Positions 33,841 to 43,473 of a DNA stretch of 49,496 nt are shown here, in pieces. The DNA is taken from assembly GCF_002095485.1 (NCBI RefSeq), contig NZ_MLFS01000035.1, positions 1 to 49,496 of the forward strand, read 5' to 3'. This DNA is from Pantoea wallisii (GTDB lineage Bacteria; Pseudomonadota; Gammaproteobacteria; Enterobacterales; Enterobacteriaceae). A program made the translations under genes and the position numbers. Under the pieces are notes generated by a model. It did not search any database. It saw only the letters and a list, made by a program, of their open reading frames with translations, and was not told where the DNA came from. Numbering within the stretch: position 1 is the first letter of the stretch; every line of letters starts with the position of its first letter.

Positions 33841-34482
33841 ATGAGTTTTACCCTTAACGGCATTGGCATTCCCGACAGCAAAATGGCCCGTGACGCCACA
33901 GCACTGGTGCGCGACACCGAATCGGACCTGCTGTTTCACCACTCCAGCCGGGTTTACTACTGGGGCGCGCTGGCAGGTCAGCGGCTGGGCTTAAAGGTCG
34001 ATGCGGAGTTGCTGTATGTTGGCTGCATGTTCCACGATGTTGGGTTGACCAAAGAGCACTGCAGCTGTGACAAGCGCTTCGAAGTTGACGGCGCCAATGC
34101 GGCACGCGATTTTCTGAAGAGTTATGGCGTAGATCGGGCCGACATCGACAAAGTCTGGACCGCCATCGCGCTGCATACTACGCCCGGTATCCCTGAATTT
34201 ATGGCACCTGAGATTGCGCTGGTCACCGCCGGCGTAGAGATGGATGTGCTGGGCATCAATTATGAACAGTTCAGCGATGAGCAGCGTGCTGCTGTGGTTC
34301 AGCAGCATCCGCGCCCGGCGCAATTTAAAGAGGAGATCATTCAGGCATTTTACGAGGGCATTAAACATAAACCGGATACGACGTTCGGTAACGTGAAAGC
34401 CGATGTCATTGCAGATAAACAACCTGCGTTCCGGCCGCTGAACTTCTGCAGCGTTATTCGTCAGTCGCGCTGGGCAGGTTAA
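33841..34482 (+). CDS. HD-domain metal-dependent hydrolase/hydratase
   Basis: A 213-residue HD-domain protein. The metal ligands are visible: H34 in FHHSSRVYYWG, H65-D66 in GCMFHDVGLT, H112 in ALHTT, and D135 in GVEMDVLG. The ATG at 33841 has GAGGAG upstream; a frame from 33793 is less likely. The arrangement HSSRVYYWG...HDVGL recalls the cyanamide hydratase-like (Ddi2) branch of the HD family, which hydrates small nitriles, but also other small HD proteins, so the reaction stays open. It is a single gene divergent from a GlxA-type regulator, whose DJ-1 domain presumably senses the substrate or a related compound. A strong hairpin follows. Confidence 0.78.
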   Translation: MSFTLNGIGIPDSKMARDATALVRDTESDLLFHHSSRVYYWGALAGQRLGLKVDAELLYVGCMFHDVGLTKEHCSCDKRFEVDGANAARDFLKSYGVDRADIDKVWTAIALHTTPGIPEFMAPEIALVTAGVEMDVLGINYEQFSDEQRAAVVQQHPRPAQFKEEIIQAFYEGIKHKPDTTFGNVKADVIADKQPAFRPLNFCSVIRQSRWAG

Positions 34483-34503
34483 GCGCGTCCGGGTAACCCG
34501 AAG

Positions 34504-34527
34504 AGCGCGCAGCCTCTGCTGCGCGCT
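34504..34527. terminator. Strong hairpin between convergent HD-domain and cupin genes
   Basis: A perfect ten-base stem, AGCGCGCAGC (34504-34513) and GCTGCGCGCT (34518-34527), with a four-base loop CTCT. It sits between stops at 34482 and 34535. No T-run, but likely terminates both directions. Confidence 0.65.
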
Positions 34528-34534
34528 ATGCTCG

Positions 34535-35764
34535 CTACTTCACCACCGGATGTTTTTCCTGCTGCAGCGCGTGCATAAACGTATCGTCAAGGTGCAGATG
34601 CTGACGCACCAGTTCAGGCGGCGTGCTGGCCAGCCACTGGTTGAGCGAAATATCCGCGTAGTAATCACTTTTAAACAGCTCAAGAAAACGCAGCGGTGTG
34701 TCGCCGGTGTTTTCAATGTAGTGCCCCATGGCAAACGGGACATAGCCAACGTCCCCCGCACGGAAGTCAAACGTGCGCGCCTGGCCGGAGGAGGCAAAAA
34801 CGCCCATGCGCCCCTGACCTTCCAGGTAGTATTGCCACTCGTCATTGTTGGGATGCCAGTGTAGCTCGCGCATTGCACCGGGTTCCAACTCTACCAGCGC
34901 CGCAGCGATAGTTTTCGACACCGGGAAATTACCGGAATCAGTGATGCGTACCTTTCCCCCCGGCAGCGTGAGTGGCGTCTGCGCCAGCATTTTATGTGAG
35001 AAGGTCAGCGTTGATTTTTTACCCCCCTTCACTGCCGCGCCAGCCGGACCCTGTGGCGCCTGCCCGGCAAAAATATACTCCTCCGCCGGCGACGGCAGAT
35101 GATTAAACAGATCTGCGGACACGCCGAAATTTTTCGCCAGCACCTCGGGCGGAATATGTTTAAACCAGTCGCTCAGCAGAAACGTGCTGTCCTCATCAAA
35201 ATTACCGTTGTCGAACGCCAGCAGAAATTCACAGCCGTCCGGTCCCAGCCCCTGAATAGAGTGCGGTACACCGGGGGGAAAGTACCAGAGATCGCCCACG
35301 CCGAGATCGTCAACAAACCAGCCGCCCTGCGCGTCCAGGGCAGTGATACGGGCATTACCATACAGCATGTAAGCCCACTCCCCCTCTTTATGCCAGTGCA
35401 GTTCGCGGATGCCGCCGTTATCCAGCCGCATGTCCACACCGGCGATGGTGGTTGAGATCCCCAGTTCACGCTGTGTGACCTGGCGCGTCCAGCCGCCACT
35501 GCCTTTACGCACGTGCGCATCGCTAAATGAGAAGCGCAGGTTCGGCAACGTGCCGCTGTCGGTAGCGGGCGGATCAACAAGGTCTGGATTGAGCGCCTCA
35601 CGTACAGGATCGTGCGGGCCGGGATCGCGCGGATGATGCGGATTATTGGCCGGATACGTAGCAACGTTACTGTCATGCGCATGTACGCTACCGGCGGCGA
35701 GCGCCACGGTGCCACCTGCAGCAAAGGCCATAAAACGTCTGCGGGATAAGTTGTCGATTTTCAT
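34535..35764 (-). CDS. Tat-exported bicupin oxalate decarboxylase (OxdC family)
   Basis: A 409-residue two-cupin enzyme with a twin-arginine signal (SRRRFM at residues 7-12, cleavage near VHA|H). The N-terminal manganese site is H123, H125, E129 and H168; the C-terminal one is H302, H304, E309 and H348, with E362 close by. The lid that sets decarboxylase versus oxidase activity in OxdC (Ser-Glu-Asn-Ser there) reads D190-E191-D192-S193 here, keeping the proton-donating glutamate. So oxalate to formate plus CO2 in the periplasm is the best guess. It is a single gene, convergent with the HD-domain gene. The ATG at 35764 has AAGGAAAA upstream. A plant-associated lifestyle, where oxalate is common, would fit. 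Confidence 0.83.
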   Translation of the reverse strand: MKIDNLSRRRFMAFAAGGTVALAAGSVHAHDSNVATYPANNPHHPRDPGPHDPVREALNPDLVDPPATDSGTLPNLRFSFSDAHVRKGSGGWTRQVTQRELGISTTIAGVDMRLDNGGIRELHWHKEGEWAYMLYGNARITALDAQGGWFVDDLGVGDLWYFPPGVPHSIQGLGPDGCEFLLAFDNGNFDEDSTFLLSDWFKHIPPEVLAKNFGVSADLFNHLPSPAEEYIFAGQAPQGPAGAAVKGGKKSTLTFSHKMLAQTPLTLPGGKVRITDSGNFPVSKTIAAALVELEPGAMRELHWHPNNDEWQYYLEGQGRMGVFASSGQARTFDFRAGDVGYVPFAMGHYIENTGDTPLRFLELFKSDYYADISLNQWLASTPPELVRQHLHLDDTFMHALQQEKHPVVK

Positions 35765-36127
35765 AGCAGCTGTTTTCCTTCGTTTCTTATGGTTTTAACA
35801 AAGCGCCTTAACCATAGCGAAACTGCAGATGCGCGAAACAATGCGTAGCGGCTGAAATTAATTGAAGATTTTTATCATGCAGCCAGCCGCCACCTCGCTG
35901 ATAATCAGCCACTTGTGCTTCGTTGAGCACGGGTTGAAGTTCGTCCGTTTTTCGCCTGCTGTTATGGCACTAACGGCCTAAAACGCACCGGCCATCAATC
36001 AGATTTATTAATGATAACCAGCACCGAAAGTTAATGGAATGTTACAAATGGTAGCGAGCCGCTGGCAAACAACGCAGGTTGTAACAGCTGGCACTGCCTC
36101 GCCCTGATTCTGGTAATTAGCCGCCGG
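35765..36127. other. Intergenic region between cupin and flavoprotein genes
   Basis: 363 bases holding the promoter of the cupin gene. Both flanking genes are on the minus strand, so the left part is promoter and the right part is the downstream end of the flavoprotein gene. I see no gene, RNA or clear terminator. Confidence 0.5.
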
Positions 36128-37327
36128 TTACCGCACCTCATGCAGATAGCGAGGGCGCTCAGTGCGAAACCCTAACCCAATCAGGCGTCCAATCAGGTGA
36201 CGCAAAAAAGGGTACCGACTGATAATCTGCGGTACTTTGCTCGGTTTGGTACGCGGACGCTTACTGCTGCTCATTTTCATCTGTAGAAATTGCGTGGCTA
36301 CGGTTGGGAACTGCCGGCGCTGTTGTACCTTTTGCAAATCACGTAGCGTCAGCGTGCCGTCTCTCAACGGCTGCGTCAGAAGGTTAGCTGCGGCAACCGC
36401 ATCCTGAATGGCCAGGTTAACGCCCACGCCACCGATGGGTGACATGGCATGCGCGGCATCGCCGATACAGAGTACGCCAGGCTTCATCCACTGCTTAAGG
36501 CGATCAATGCGGATGGATAACAGTTTGAGCTGATCCCAGCTCTCCAGCTGCGCCATGCGCGCAACGCTGAACGGTGCAGACTGTGCCATGGTGCTTTTCA
36601 GCGCATCCAGGCCGGCCATCTTTAACGCATCCAGTTGCCCTTTCTGTATGGTGTAGCCGCACTGCCAGTAGTCGCCACGATCGATAACAATGAAGTTTTG
36701 CTTCGGTCCTTTATGGCCCATACCCAGCGCCGGATCGTCCGGTTGCTTATCCAGCCGGAACCATAACACATCGCGCGGTGAGCCAAATGCCTGGCTCTCT
36801 AATCCGGCTTTGGTCCGCACCTGAGAGTTGCGCCCGTCAGCGCCGATCACCAGCGGCGCATGAATGGTATGACCCTGCACCGTTTTTATGCCAGCGATCG
36901 CGCCCTCGTTATAGATAAAATCCTCAAAGCCGGTCGACTGCAGCAGCGTGAATCCCGGATACTTCGCGGCTTCGGCGGCGATAAAGTTGAGAAAATCCCA
37001 CTGCGGCATAAAGGCAATAAAACGGCAGCGCACCGGCAAACGCGAGAAGTCCGCCATGGTGATCTCCTGCCCGGCCACCTCCGCCTGTAATTTTTCGGCA
37101 CGCTGATGGGGCAGACTCAGCAGCGACTCGAGTTGCCCAAGCTGTGCCATGATCTCCAGCGTTGACGGATGAATAGTGTCGCCACGAAAGTCACGCAGAA
37201 AGTCGTCATGTTTTTCAACGACCACCGCACGTAAACCGGCACGTGCCAGCAGATAGCCGAGCATGAGTCCGGCAGGTCCACCGCCAACGATACAACACTC
37301 CGCAGTTAACGCCTGTGATGCCTCCAT
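36128..37327 (-). CDS. FAD-dependent aromatic monooxygenase (PHBH/UbiH group), iron-regulated
   Basis: A 399-residue class A flavoprotein monooxygenase. Three family motifs are present: the dinucleotide motif CCIVGGGPAGLMLGYLLA at 11-28, the DG motif VIGADGRNSQVR near 170, and the GD motif CIGDAAHAMSPIGGVGVNLAIQDA near 285. Such enzymes hydroxylate aromatic rings with NAD(P)H and O2. I use the ATG at 37327 (GAGG upstream) rather than 37348. A near-perfect Fur box lies 26-40 bases upstream, so the gene should be expressed under iron starvation, unusual for this group. It is a single gene divergent from the YdeP-type oxidoreductase. The substrate may be a siderophore-like, quinone or phenolic compound; unknown. 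Confidence 0.82.
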   Translation of the reverse strand: MEASQALTAECCIVGGGPAGLMLGYLLARAGLRAVVVEKHDDFLRDFRGDTIHPSTLEIMAQLGQLESLLSLPHQRAEKLQAEVAGQEITMADFSRLPVRCRFIAFMPQWDFLNFIAAEAAKYPGFTLLQSTGFEDFIYNEGAIAGIKTVQGHTIHAPLVIGADGRNSQVRTKAGLESQAFGSPRDVLWFRLDKQPDDPALGMGHKGPKQNFIVIDRGDYWQCGYTIQKGQLDALKMAGLDALKSTMAQSAPFSVARMAQLESWDQLKLLSIRIDRLKQWMKPGVLCIGDAAHAMSPIGGVGVNLAIQDAVAAANLLTQPLRDGTLTLRDLQKVQQRRQFPTVATQFLQMKMSSSKRPRTKPSKVPQIISRYPFLRHLIGRLIGLGFRTERPRYLHEVR

Positions 37328-37352
37328 ACTAACCTCAATACAGTGCAATGGA

Positions 37353-37367
37353 TGATAATTGTTATCA
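37353..37367. promoter_or_regulatory. Near-perfect Fur box
   Basis: TGATAATTGTTATCA matches the 7-1-7 consensus TGATAATnATTATCA at 13 of 14 fixed positions and is itself almost a perfect palindrome. It lies 26-40 bases upstream of the flavoprotein monooxygenase start and is the best Fur site in the window. It is about 260 bases from the divergent YdeP-type gene, so control of that gene is less likely. Confidence 0.82.
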
Positions 37368-37624
37368 TTTATATAGCATGCCGGTGCCGGCGAGGTAGTG
37401 AGAAATGCTGTGCACGCGTCAGGGGTGTTGCGCGTCGCGTGCCATACAAGCGATCGCTTTCTGCTGCGATCTCCTGATATCCGCCTGATAATTTTTACCT
37501 TTTAGCCGCAGCGCAGCAACATCCTGCAAACATTAATCGCACGAGTTTGCCCTTACCCGCTTGCGCTAAGCGCAGGCTGACCCAGGCTAAATAGGGTCAA
37601 TTACTGCATTAACGGTAGGGTTAA

Positions 37625-39952
37625 ATGAAACAGCAAAATCGTAACATTGGCATTGCGCCTTATGGTGGTTCGGCGGGTGGCTGGGGCGCGCTCAAGGCAG
37701 TAGCCGATGCTTTACGTCGCCAGATGTCTTTCAAACAGGATGTTATTGCGCTTTTTAAAGTGAATCAGCCGCAGGGATTTGATTGCCCCGGCTGTGCCTG
37801 GCCGGACCCGCGTCACACCTCCTCATTTGAATTCTGCGAAAACGGTGCCAAGGCGGTGTCATGGGAAGCGACCAGCAAACGCACCACGCCTGAATTTTTT
37901 GCCGCGCATACCGTTAGCGAACTCTGGCAGCGCAATGCGTTTGAACTGGAAGGCGAAGGCCGTTTAACCCATCCGATGAAATACGATGCCGCCAGCGATA
38001 CCTATCAGCCAATTGCATGGGAAACCGCGTTTGCCGAGATCGGCGCGCTTCTGCGCGGTTACGATGATCCTGACAGCGTCGAGTTCTATACCTCCGGGCG
38101 CGCCTCCAACGAAGCCGCATTTCTGTGGCAGCTGTTTGCCCGTGAATACGGCACCAACAACTTCCCGGATTGTTCCAATATGTGCCATGAGCCCACCAGC
38201 GTGGGCCTGCCGGAGTCGATTGGCGTGGGCAAAGGCACCATTGAGCTGGAGGATTTTGACCATTGTGATTTGGTGTTATGCATCGGGCATAACCCCGGCA
38301 CCAACCATCCCCGCATGCTGGCCACGTTGCGAGAAGTCGCTAAACGCGGCGCCACGATTGTCGCCATCAATCCGTTACGCGAGCGCGGACTGGAGCGGTT
38401 TACCTCGCCGCAAAGCCCGATTGAGATGCTATCAATGAGTTCAACGCAACTGGCCTCCACCTACTATAAAGTGCGGGTTGGCGGTGATGCCGCGATGCTA
38501 AAAGGGGTGATGAAGATACTGCTGACTATGCATGAGGAGGCGCTGCGGAGCGGCGCGGCGCCGGTGTTGGATGAAGCCTTTATCGATGAACACACTGAAG
38601 GCTTCGCGGCACTGAAGCAGGATCTGGAGAATACCGACTGGGCGCACATCCTGAAGGTGTCCGGTATGGATCGCGCTGAGATTCAAAATATTGCGCGCCT
38701 CTACGCCAACGCAAAAAATACCATTATCTGTTACGGCATGGGGATTACGCAGCATCAGTACGGCACGCAGAATGTGCAGCAAATTGCCAACCTGCTTTTG
38801 CTGCGCGGCAATATCGGCAGAAAAGGAGCCGGTATTTGTCCGCTGCGTGGTCACTCCAATGTGCAGGGTGACCGTACCGTGGGCATTACTGAAATTCCGC
38901 CTCAGTCGCTGCTCGACAGCATCGAAAACGTGTTTGGCTTCACGCCGCCGCAAAAGCATGGTCACGGTGCGGTCGCGGCCATCCAGGCGATTCAGCAAGG
39001 GAGATCGCAGGCGCTGCTGTGCCTGGGCGGCAATCTCGCTGAGGCGATCTCCGATCCCAACGTCACGTTTGCTGCCCTGCGCAAACTGGATTTAGTGGTA
39101 CATATGGCCACCAAACTGAATCGCTCCCACCTTCTGATGGCGAAGCACAGCTACCTTCTGCCCGTGCTGGGACGCACTGAGATCGATCAGCAAGCCACGG
39201 GGGAGCAAAGCGTTACGGTAGAGGATTCAATGTCGATGGTGCATGCCTCACGCGGGACGCTGCCGCCGGCCTCGCCGCATCTGAAATCTGAACCGGCGCT
39301 GGTCGCGGGACTGGCGAAAGCGACCTTGCCTGACAGCCGCGTGAACTGGGATAAGATGATCGGTGATTACAATAATATTCGCGATGCTATTGAGGCGGTA
39401 TTCCCGGCGTTTGAAAACTTTAATCAGCGCGTTATGCAGCCCGGCGGTTTTCGTTTGCGTAACGCGGCATCGGAGCGCGAGTGGCTTACCGCATCAGGCC
39501 GGGCGCAATTTAAAGTGATGGAAGGGATCAATGAAGATCCGCGGTCGTTACACTGTCACGATCTGGTACTGACGACGCTGCGCAGTCACGATCAATACAA
39601 CACGACATTATATGGTCTCAACGATCGTTATCGTGGCGTGAGCGGTCGCCGTGATGTGCTGTTTATCTCTGCCGATGAGGCAGAGAAACGCCAGCTGCGT
39701 GTCGGCGATACCGTTAATATGATTGCGCTAGATCCTCAGGGAGAACGGACGGAACGGAGGCTGGATAATCTGACTATTGTGGTGTATGACATGGCTCCGG
39801 GTTCGGTTGCGGCCTACTACCCTGAAGCGAACGTGCTGGTGCCGCTGGATAGCCACGATACCCGGAGCGGCATTCCCGCCTATAAAAGCATCCCGGTGCT
39901 GCTTGAGCCTTCAGTGGCGACGCACGCAGAGAGCAGTGGTGCGCTGCGCTGA
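37625..39952 (+). CDS. FdhF/YdeP-family molybdopterin oxidoreductase
   Basis: A 775-residue molybdopterin-dependent oxidoreductase of the YdeP (formate dehydrogenase alpha-like) family. The N-terminus has C54 and C57 in [12 protein letters not shown] and C71 further on, the family's iron-sulfur-like region. C187 in [12 protein letters not shown] is at the place of the molybdenum-ligand Cys/Sec of formate dehydrogenases. [43 protein letters not shown] and the C-terminal [23 protein letters not shown] are typical cofactor-binding segments. E. coli YdeP is linked to acid resistance, with no confirmed reaction. The ATG at 37625 has a weak TAGGG upstream. It stands alone between a Fur-boxed flavoprotein and a convergent AraC gene. 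There is no signal peptide, so it should be cytoplasmic. Confidence 0.87.
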   Translation: MKQQNRNIGIAPYGGSAGGWGALKAVADALRRQMSFKQDVIALFKVNQPQGFDCPGCAWPDPRHTSSFEFCENGAKAVSWEATSKRTTPEFFAAHTVSELWQRNAFELEGEGRLTHPMKYDAASDTYQPIAWETAFAEIGALLRGYDDPDSVEFYTSGRASNEAAFLWQLFAREYGTNNFPDCSNMCHEPTSVGLPESIGVGKGTIELEDFDHCDLVLCIGHNPGTNHPRMLATLREVAKRGATIVAINPLRERGLERFTSPQSPIEMLSMSSTQLASTYYKVRVGGDAAMLKGVMKILLTMHEEALRSGAAPVLDEAFIDEHTEGFAALKQDLENTDWAHILKVSGMDRAEIQNIARLYANAKNTIICYGMGITQHQYGTQNVQQIANLLLLRGNIGRKGAGICPLRGHSNVQGDRTVGITEIPPQSLLDSIENVFGFTPPQKHGHGAVAAIQAIQQGRSQALLCLGGNLAEAISDPNVTFAALRKLDLVVHMATKLNRSHLLMAKHSYLLPVLGRTEIDQQATGEQSVTVEDSMSMVHASRGTLPPASPHLKSEPALVAGLAKATLPDSRVNWDKMIGDYNNIRDAIEAVFPAFENFNQRVMQPGGFRLRNAASEREWLTASGRAQFKVMEGINEDPRSLHCHDLVLTTLRSHDQYNTTLYGLNDRYRGVSGRRDVLFISADEAEKRQLRVGDTVNMIALDPQGERTERRLDNLTIVVYDMAPGSVAAYYPEANVLVPLDSHDTRSGIPAYKSIPVLLEPSVATHAESSGALR

Positions 39953-39955
39953 GCA

Positions 39956-40885
39956 TCAGTGTGAAGAGACAAACGCCATGTCCTGCTGCGCGGGAGGTAT
40001 CGCGAAGTGGCGCTGCATGCGTTTGATCTCTTCGGCCGGCGGCAAGCCAAACAGCCGCTTGAATTCACGGTTGAACTGCGAGGCGCTCTCATAGCCCACC
40101 GCATGGCTGGCCGCCGCCGCAGTTACAGTCTGACGCAGCATCAGCATGCGTGCCTGATGCAGACGCACGGATTTCACATACTGCATTGGTGGCTGCCGCG
40201 TGATGTTTTTAAAGTGGGTGTGAAATGTGGGAACGCTCATGCCCGCTTCGGCGGCCAATGCGCTGAGGCTAAGCGGCTGCGCGTAGCGGGCATGAATATG
40301 CCGTAGCGCTTTGCCAATTTTACCAAACTGCCCGTGCAGCGTCAGCGCGGCACGCATCGCCTGCCCCTGCGCGCCCGTCAGCACACGATAGTAGAGTTCG
40401 CGTACCCGCTCCGGACCTAAAATCGCCGCATCCAGCGGATCATTCAGCGTTTCAACCAAACGCAGCACCACATCGCGCAGCGTGGCATCCATTGGGCTCG
40501 ACATCATACTTTGCGCTGCTTTCACTTCGACCGGTACCGCCTGCTGCTCAAGCTGCAACAGCAGATCCGTTGCCACGGTAAAATCGAGATGCATATAGAT
40601 CGCCAGGAGCGGATGTTCTGCGGTGGCTTCTGTCTCCATGGTAAAAGGTACCGGCACGGCTACCGCCAGGTAGTGCTGCTCGTCATAGAGATAGATCTGG
40701 TCACCAAAAAAGCCGCGCTTCGTTCCCTGGCAAACAATCACGATACCCGGATCGTACAGCACCGGCGTACGCGCCAGTGGGCGATCGGATCGCAGGATGC
40801 GGACATCCGGCAGCGCCGTCAGATTGTATCCCTCCTGCGGCGCCAGCGTTTTCATCAGTGCAAGCGTACGCTGCCGGTCATTCAT
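39956..40885 (-). CDS. AraC-family transcriptional regulator (AraC_N cupin type)
   Basis: A 309-residue regulator. The N-terminal cupin-like AraC_N domain (LYDPGIVIVCQGTKRGFFGDQIYLYDEQHYLAVAVPVPF) is followed by a C-terminal AraC domain from about residue 205 (PLSLSALAAEAGMSVPTFHTHFKNITRQPPMQYVKSVRLHQARMLM and AAASHAVGYESASQFNREFKRLFG). This is the YqhC-like group, which commonly activates a neighbouring aldehyde- or quinone-reducing oxidoreductase. It is divergent from a short-chain dehydrogenase at 40999, its likely target. I use the ATG at 40885 with GGTGGAG upstream. Its end lies four bases from the convergent YdeP-type gene. Confidence 0.86.
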   Translation of the reverse strand: MNDRQRTLALMKTLAPQEGYNLTALPDVRILRSDRPLARTPVLYDPGIVIVCQGTKRGFFGDQIYLYDEQHYLAVAVPVPFTMETEATAEHPLLAIYMHLDFTVATDLLLQLEQQAVPVEVKAAQSMMSSPMDATLRDVVLRLVETLNDPLDAAILGPERVRELYYRVLTGAQGQAMRAALTLHGQFGKIGKALRHIHARYAQPLSLSALAAEAGMSVPTFHTHFKNITRQPPMQYVKSVRLHQARMLMLRQTVTAAAASHAVGYESASQFNREFKRLFGLPPAEEIKRMQRHFAIPPAQQDMAFVSSH

Positions 40886-40998
40886 GTTTACACTCCACCA
40901 CACTCATAAGATTAGGCAATAAAAGCAGAAGATAAGGCCTCTTCAGCGCGTTTTATACAGAATATTATGCATCTTCCATCTAAGCAGGGAGAAGTGCA

Positions 40999-41832
40999 AT
41001 GTCTGAGGTTAAAACCCTTTTAATCACCGGTGTCAGTAGCGGCTTTGGTCGCGCCCTGGCACAGCTCGCGTTAAGCCGCGGCTACCGCGTTATCGGCACC
41101 GTGCGGAGCGCCGCTGCGAAGCACGATTTTGTGCAACTTCATGCGGATAACGCCTGTGCGCTTGAACTGGACGTCACCGACTTTACCGCTCTCGATGCCG
41201 CCATCGCCGGCATTGAAGCGTCACAGGGGCCGATTGATGTGCTGGTAAATAACGCCGGTTATGGCCACGAAGGGATTATGGAGGAGTCCTCACTGGAGGA
41301 GATGCGCCGCCAGTTTGACGTCAATGTGTTTGGTGCCGTGGCGATGACCAAAGCGCTGCTGCCTTTTATGCGCGAGAGACGTCGCGGCCATATCCTGAAC
41401 ATCACCTCCATGGGCGGCTTTATTACCCTGCCGGGTATCAGCTATTACTGCGGCAGCAAATTTGCCTTACAGGGCATTTCAGAGACCCTCAGCCAGGAGC
41501 TGGCGCCATTTAATATCCACGTGACCGCTGTGATGCCGGGGTCATTCCGTACCGACTGGGCGGGTCGCTCCATGGTCCGCAGCACGCGCAGCATCAGTGA
41601 TTATGATGCGCTATTTGATCCGATTCGCCAGGCACGAGAAGCGAAAAGCGGCAGACAGTTGGGCGATCCGGCTAAAGCGGCATGTGCCATGCTGGATATC
41701 ATTGAGAGCGCGTCGCCGCCGACACAGCTGTTACTGGGTAGCGATGCGCTGGGGCTGGTTCGCAATAAACTGGCAGCGATGCAGGCAGAAATTGATCGCT
41801 GGGAAACGCTGACGCGATCGACAGATGGTTAA
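40999..41832 (+). CDS. Short-chain dehydrogenase/reductase (SDR)
   Basis: A 277-residue classical-type SDR. The cofactor loop is TGVSSGFG at 10-17, NNAGYG is near 90, and the catalytic tyrosine/lysine pair is in YYCGSKFA near 155, with a serine in ITSMGG upstream. Arg residues after the second strand (TVRSAA) suggest NADP(H). The ATG at 40999 follows AGGGAGAAG. It is divergent from an AraC regulator of the type that controls such reductases, so induction by an aldehyde or quinone is plausible. A perfect hairpin ends the transcript. The substrate is unknown. Confidence 0.86.
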   Translation: MSEVKTLLITGVSSGFGRALAQLALSRGYRVIGTVRSAAAKHDFVQLHADNACALELDVTDFTALDAAIAGIEASQGPIDVLVNNAGYGHEGIMEESSLEEMRRQFDVNVFGAVAMTKALLPFMRERRRGHILNITSMGGFITLPGISYYCGSKFALQGISETLSQELAPFNIHVTAVMPGSFRTDWAGRSMVRSTRSISDYDALFDPIRQAREAKSGRQLGDPAKAACAMLDIIESASPPTQLLLGSDALGLVRNKLAAMQAEIDRWETLTRSTDG

Positions 41833-41841
41833 CGCAGGAAA

Positions 41842-41867
41842 ACCAGGCATAGCACGCTATGCCTGGT
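41842..41867. terminator. Bidirectional terminator between SDR and omptin genes
   Basis: A perfect twelve-base stem, ACCAGGCATAGC (41842-41853) and GCTATGCCTGGT (41856-41867), with a two-base loop, preceded by AAAA and placed between convergent stops at 41832 and 41889. The A-run on the left gives a T-run for the minus strand. Confidence 0.78.
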
Positions 41868-41888
41868 GTATTACGGGTGCGCTCACTA

Positions 41889-42827
41889 TCAGAAGCGATA
41901 TTGCAGACCCAGGGTAACGGTATAGTTTTTGTTGGAAATGCCTGCAGCATCCCCACCAAACGACGCAGATTCACCGCTCACGGTATCAATAACCTGCGTA
42001 CCGCCCTTGCCCTCTTCATATTTGCTGTAGCTAAACTCAGCAAATACTTTTGCATTGCCGGTAATATAATAACCGGCGTCCACAGAGGCACCGTAGTAAC
42101 GTGAATTTGAGGTTTTCTCACGGAACGTCAGGTCTCGCATATAGTGCTCATCATTATCGTGAGCGCGTACCCAATCACTGAATTTAAACAGCGCGTTAAA
42201 TTCAAAATCATTAATACGGTACTGTCCAACCAGACCTATATAGGGCATTGAAAAACGCTGGCTGTAGCCAATACCTGGCTGACCATCAGGGAAATTCCCG
42301 ACAAAAGCACCGTTATCATAATTATAGGTGCCGCCGGTTGCGGTCCAGCTGAAGCGCGTTTCCTGATAACCGGCTACTGCACCCGCTTTATAGTTGTCAC
42401 CCTGCAGGAACCAGCCTTTGACGTTAAGATCGTATTCGTTGGCATAGTTGACATCAGTGCTCGGGTGCGATGAGTGATCGGTCCAGTTCGATTGATTACT
42501 GTTCTGCCAGTCGTAATCATCCATATGGCCTGACCCGGAGGCCAGCGAGGTCCAGCCCCGTGCGTTAAGCGTAAGGAATGAGTACGCATCCCAGGAGAAA
42601 TCCATCTTAAGAATAGCGACGTTTTTAATTTTCCAGTCCAGCTGACTGACTTTGCGCGCGCTGCTGGCGTCATACACCATCTCTTTCGATTTACCACCCA
42701 GCATGCCCACTGAGGTTGCCACACTAATACTGTCTGCGGAGAGATTTGGCATATATTGCGCAGATTCGGCGTACGCCGTTCCTGAGAGCGCGGCCATCAT
42801 CATCACCGCAATACTACTTTTCTTCAT
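41889..42827 (-). CDS. Omptin-family outer-membrane protease (OmpT/Pla/PgtE-like)
   Basis: A 312-residue outer-membrane beta-barrel protease. The signal peptide ([23 protein letters not shown]) begins at the ATG at 42827, with GGGA upstream; a start at 42839 has no ribosome site. Catalytic residues fit the family: D104 and D106 in HMDDYDW (OmpT Asp83/Asp85) and D228 and H230 in HDNDEHY (Asp210/His212). The C-terminus ends in [11 protein letters not shown] with the terminal phenylalanine needed for barrel assembly. Omptins cleave between basic residues on the cell surface, acting on antimicrobial peptides and host proteins, and need LPS. It is a single gene. In this setting a defence against plant or animal cationic peptides is likely. 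Confidence 0.9.
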   Translation of the reverse strand: MKKSSIAVMMMAALSGTAYAESAQYMPNLSADSISVATSVGMLGGKSKEMVYDASSARKVSQLDWKIKNVAILKMDFSWDAYSFLTLNARGWTSLASGSGHMDDYDWQNSNQSNWTDHSSHPSTDVNYANEYDLNVKGWFLQGDNYKAGAVAGYQETRFSWTATGGTYNYDNGAFVGNFPDGQPGIGYSQRFSMPYIGLVGQYRINDFEFNALFKFSDWVRAHDNDEHYMRDLTFREKTSNSRYYGASVDAGYYITGNAKVFAEFSYSKYEEGKGGTQVIDTVSGESASFGGDAAGISNKNYTVTLGLQYRF

Positions 42828-43473
42828 TTTGAATCCCATGTTTAATTTAATTAATCCCTGAACAGCGGGCGCAGAATAAAATGTCCGATACCATCAGGCA
42901 AGCGTAAATTGAGTGAGCATAAAATAAGCGATGAGAATTAAATAAAATTAACTAAAGAACTATTACCGGCTGACGATAACAGCAGATTACCTTGTCATCC
43001 GGCTAACGCTGGTTTCAGCGCTAATCGAACTTTAGCAAACCAAAAAAATGATTATCTGTTATTCACGTTTGTAAGGCGCCAGCAGCCTTATATGACGCAC
43101 TCTGCAAATTATTTTTGCCACGAATTAATGCGCCTGACTCTACGCAAGAAAGCTTAAACTCTTTTTCACGGTGATTTGGGTTAAGTATTGAGAGGGCATA
43201 GTAATTAGCAAAAGTGCGGGTATCACCCCCCAACCTGAAAAATTTTCAAATTCTGCCGCCATACGCTATCGGGGCTGCCCTTTTAGCTCAAAAGCTCTTT
43301 TTTGCACGCTCAGCCACCCTGACGTGATGCTGACCTAACATAATGTAAATGAAGGCTTAGCACTTTTTGCTAAAAAATCCGCGATGCGCCAGCGTTACAT
43401 TCCTGTACATAAATATTTTCTTTGTATAACTTTATTTAAGCTGTGTTTATCATTTATTGTGGAGAACGGAGAT
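42828..43473. other. Long divergent intergenic region between omptin and ycgZ-like genes
   Basis: About 645 bases, fairly AT-rich near both ends. It should carry both promoters. The open frame that starts at 43384 merely extends the ycgZ-like frame upstream without a ribosome site. A short AGCT-based inverted repeat followed by TTTTTT is near 43283-43304 and might be a weak terminator or part of a small RNA. Nothing else is recognisable. The length is unusual for this gene-dense window. Confidence 0.45.

Noticed and set aside
35884..36020. TGATAATCAG and AATGATAACC as possible Fur boxes
   Set aside because: Only one half-site of each matches; no third hexamer or palindrome, and neither is close to a gene start.
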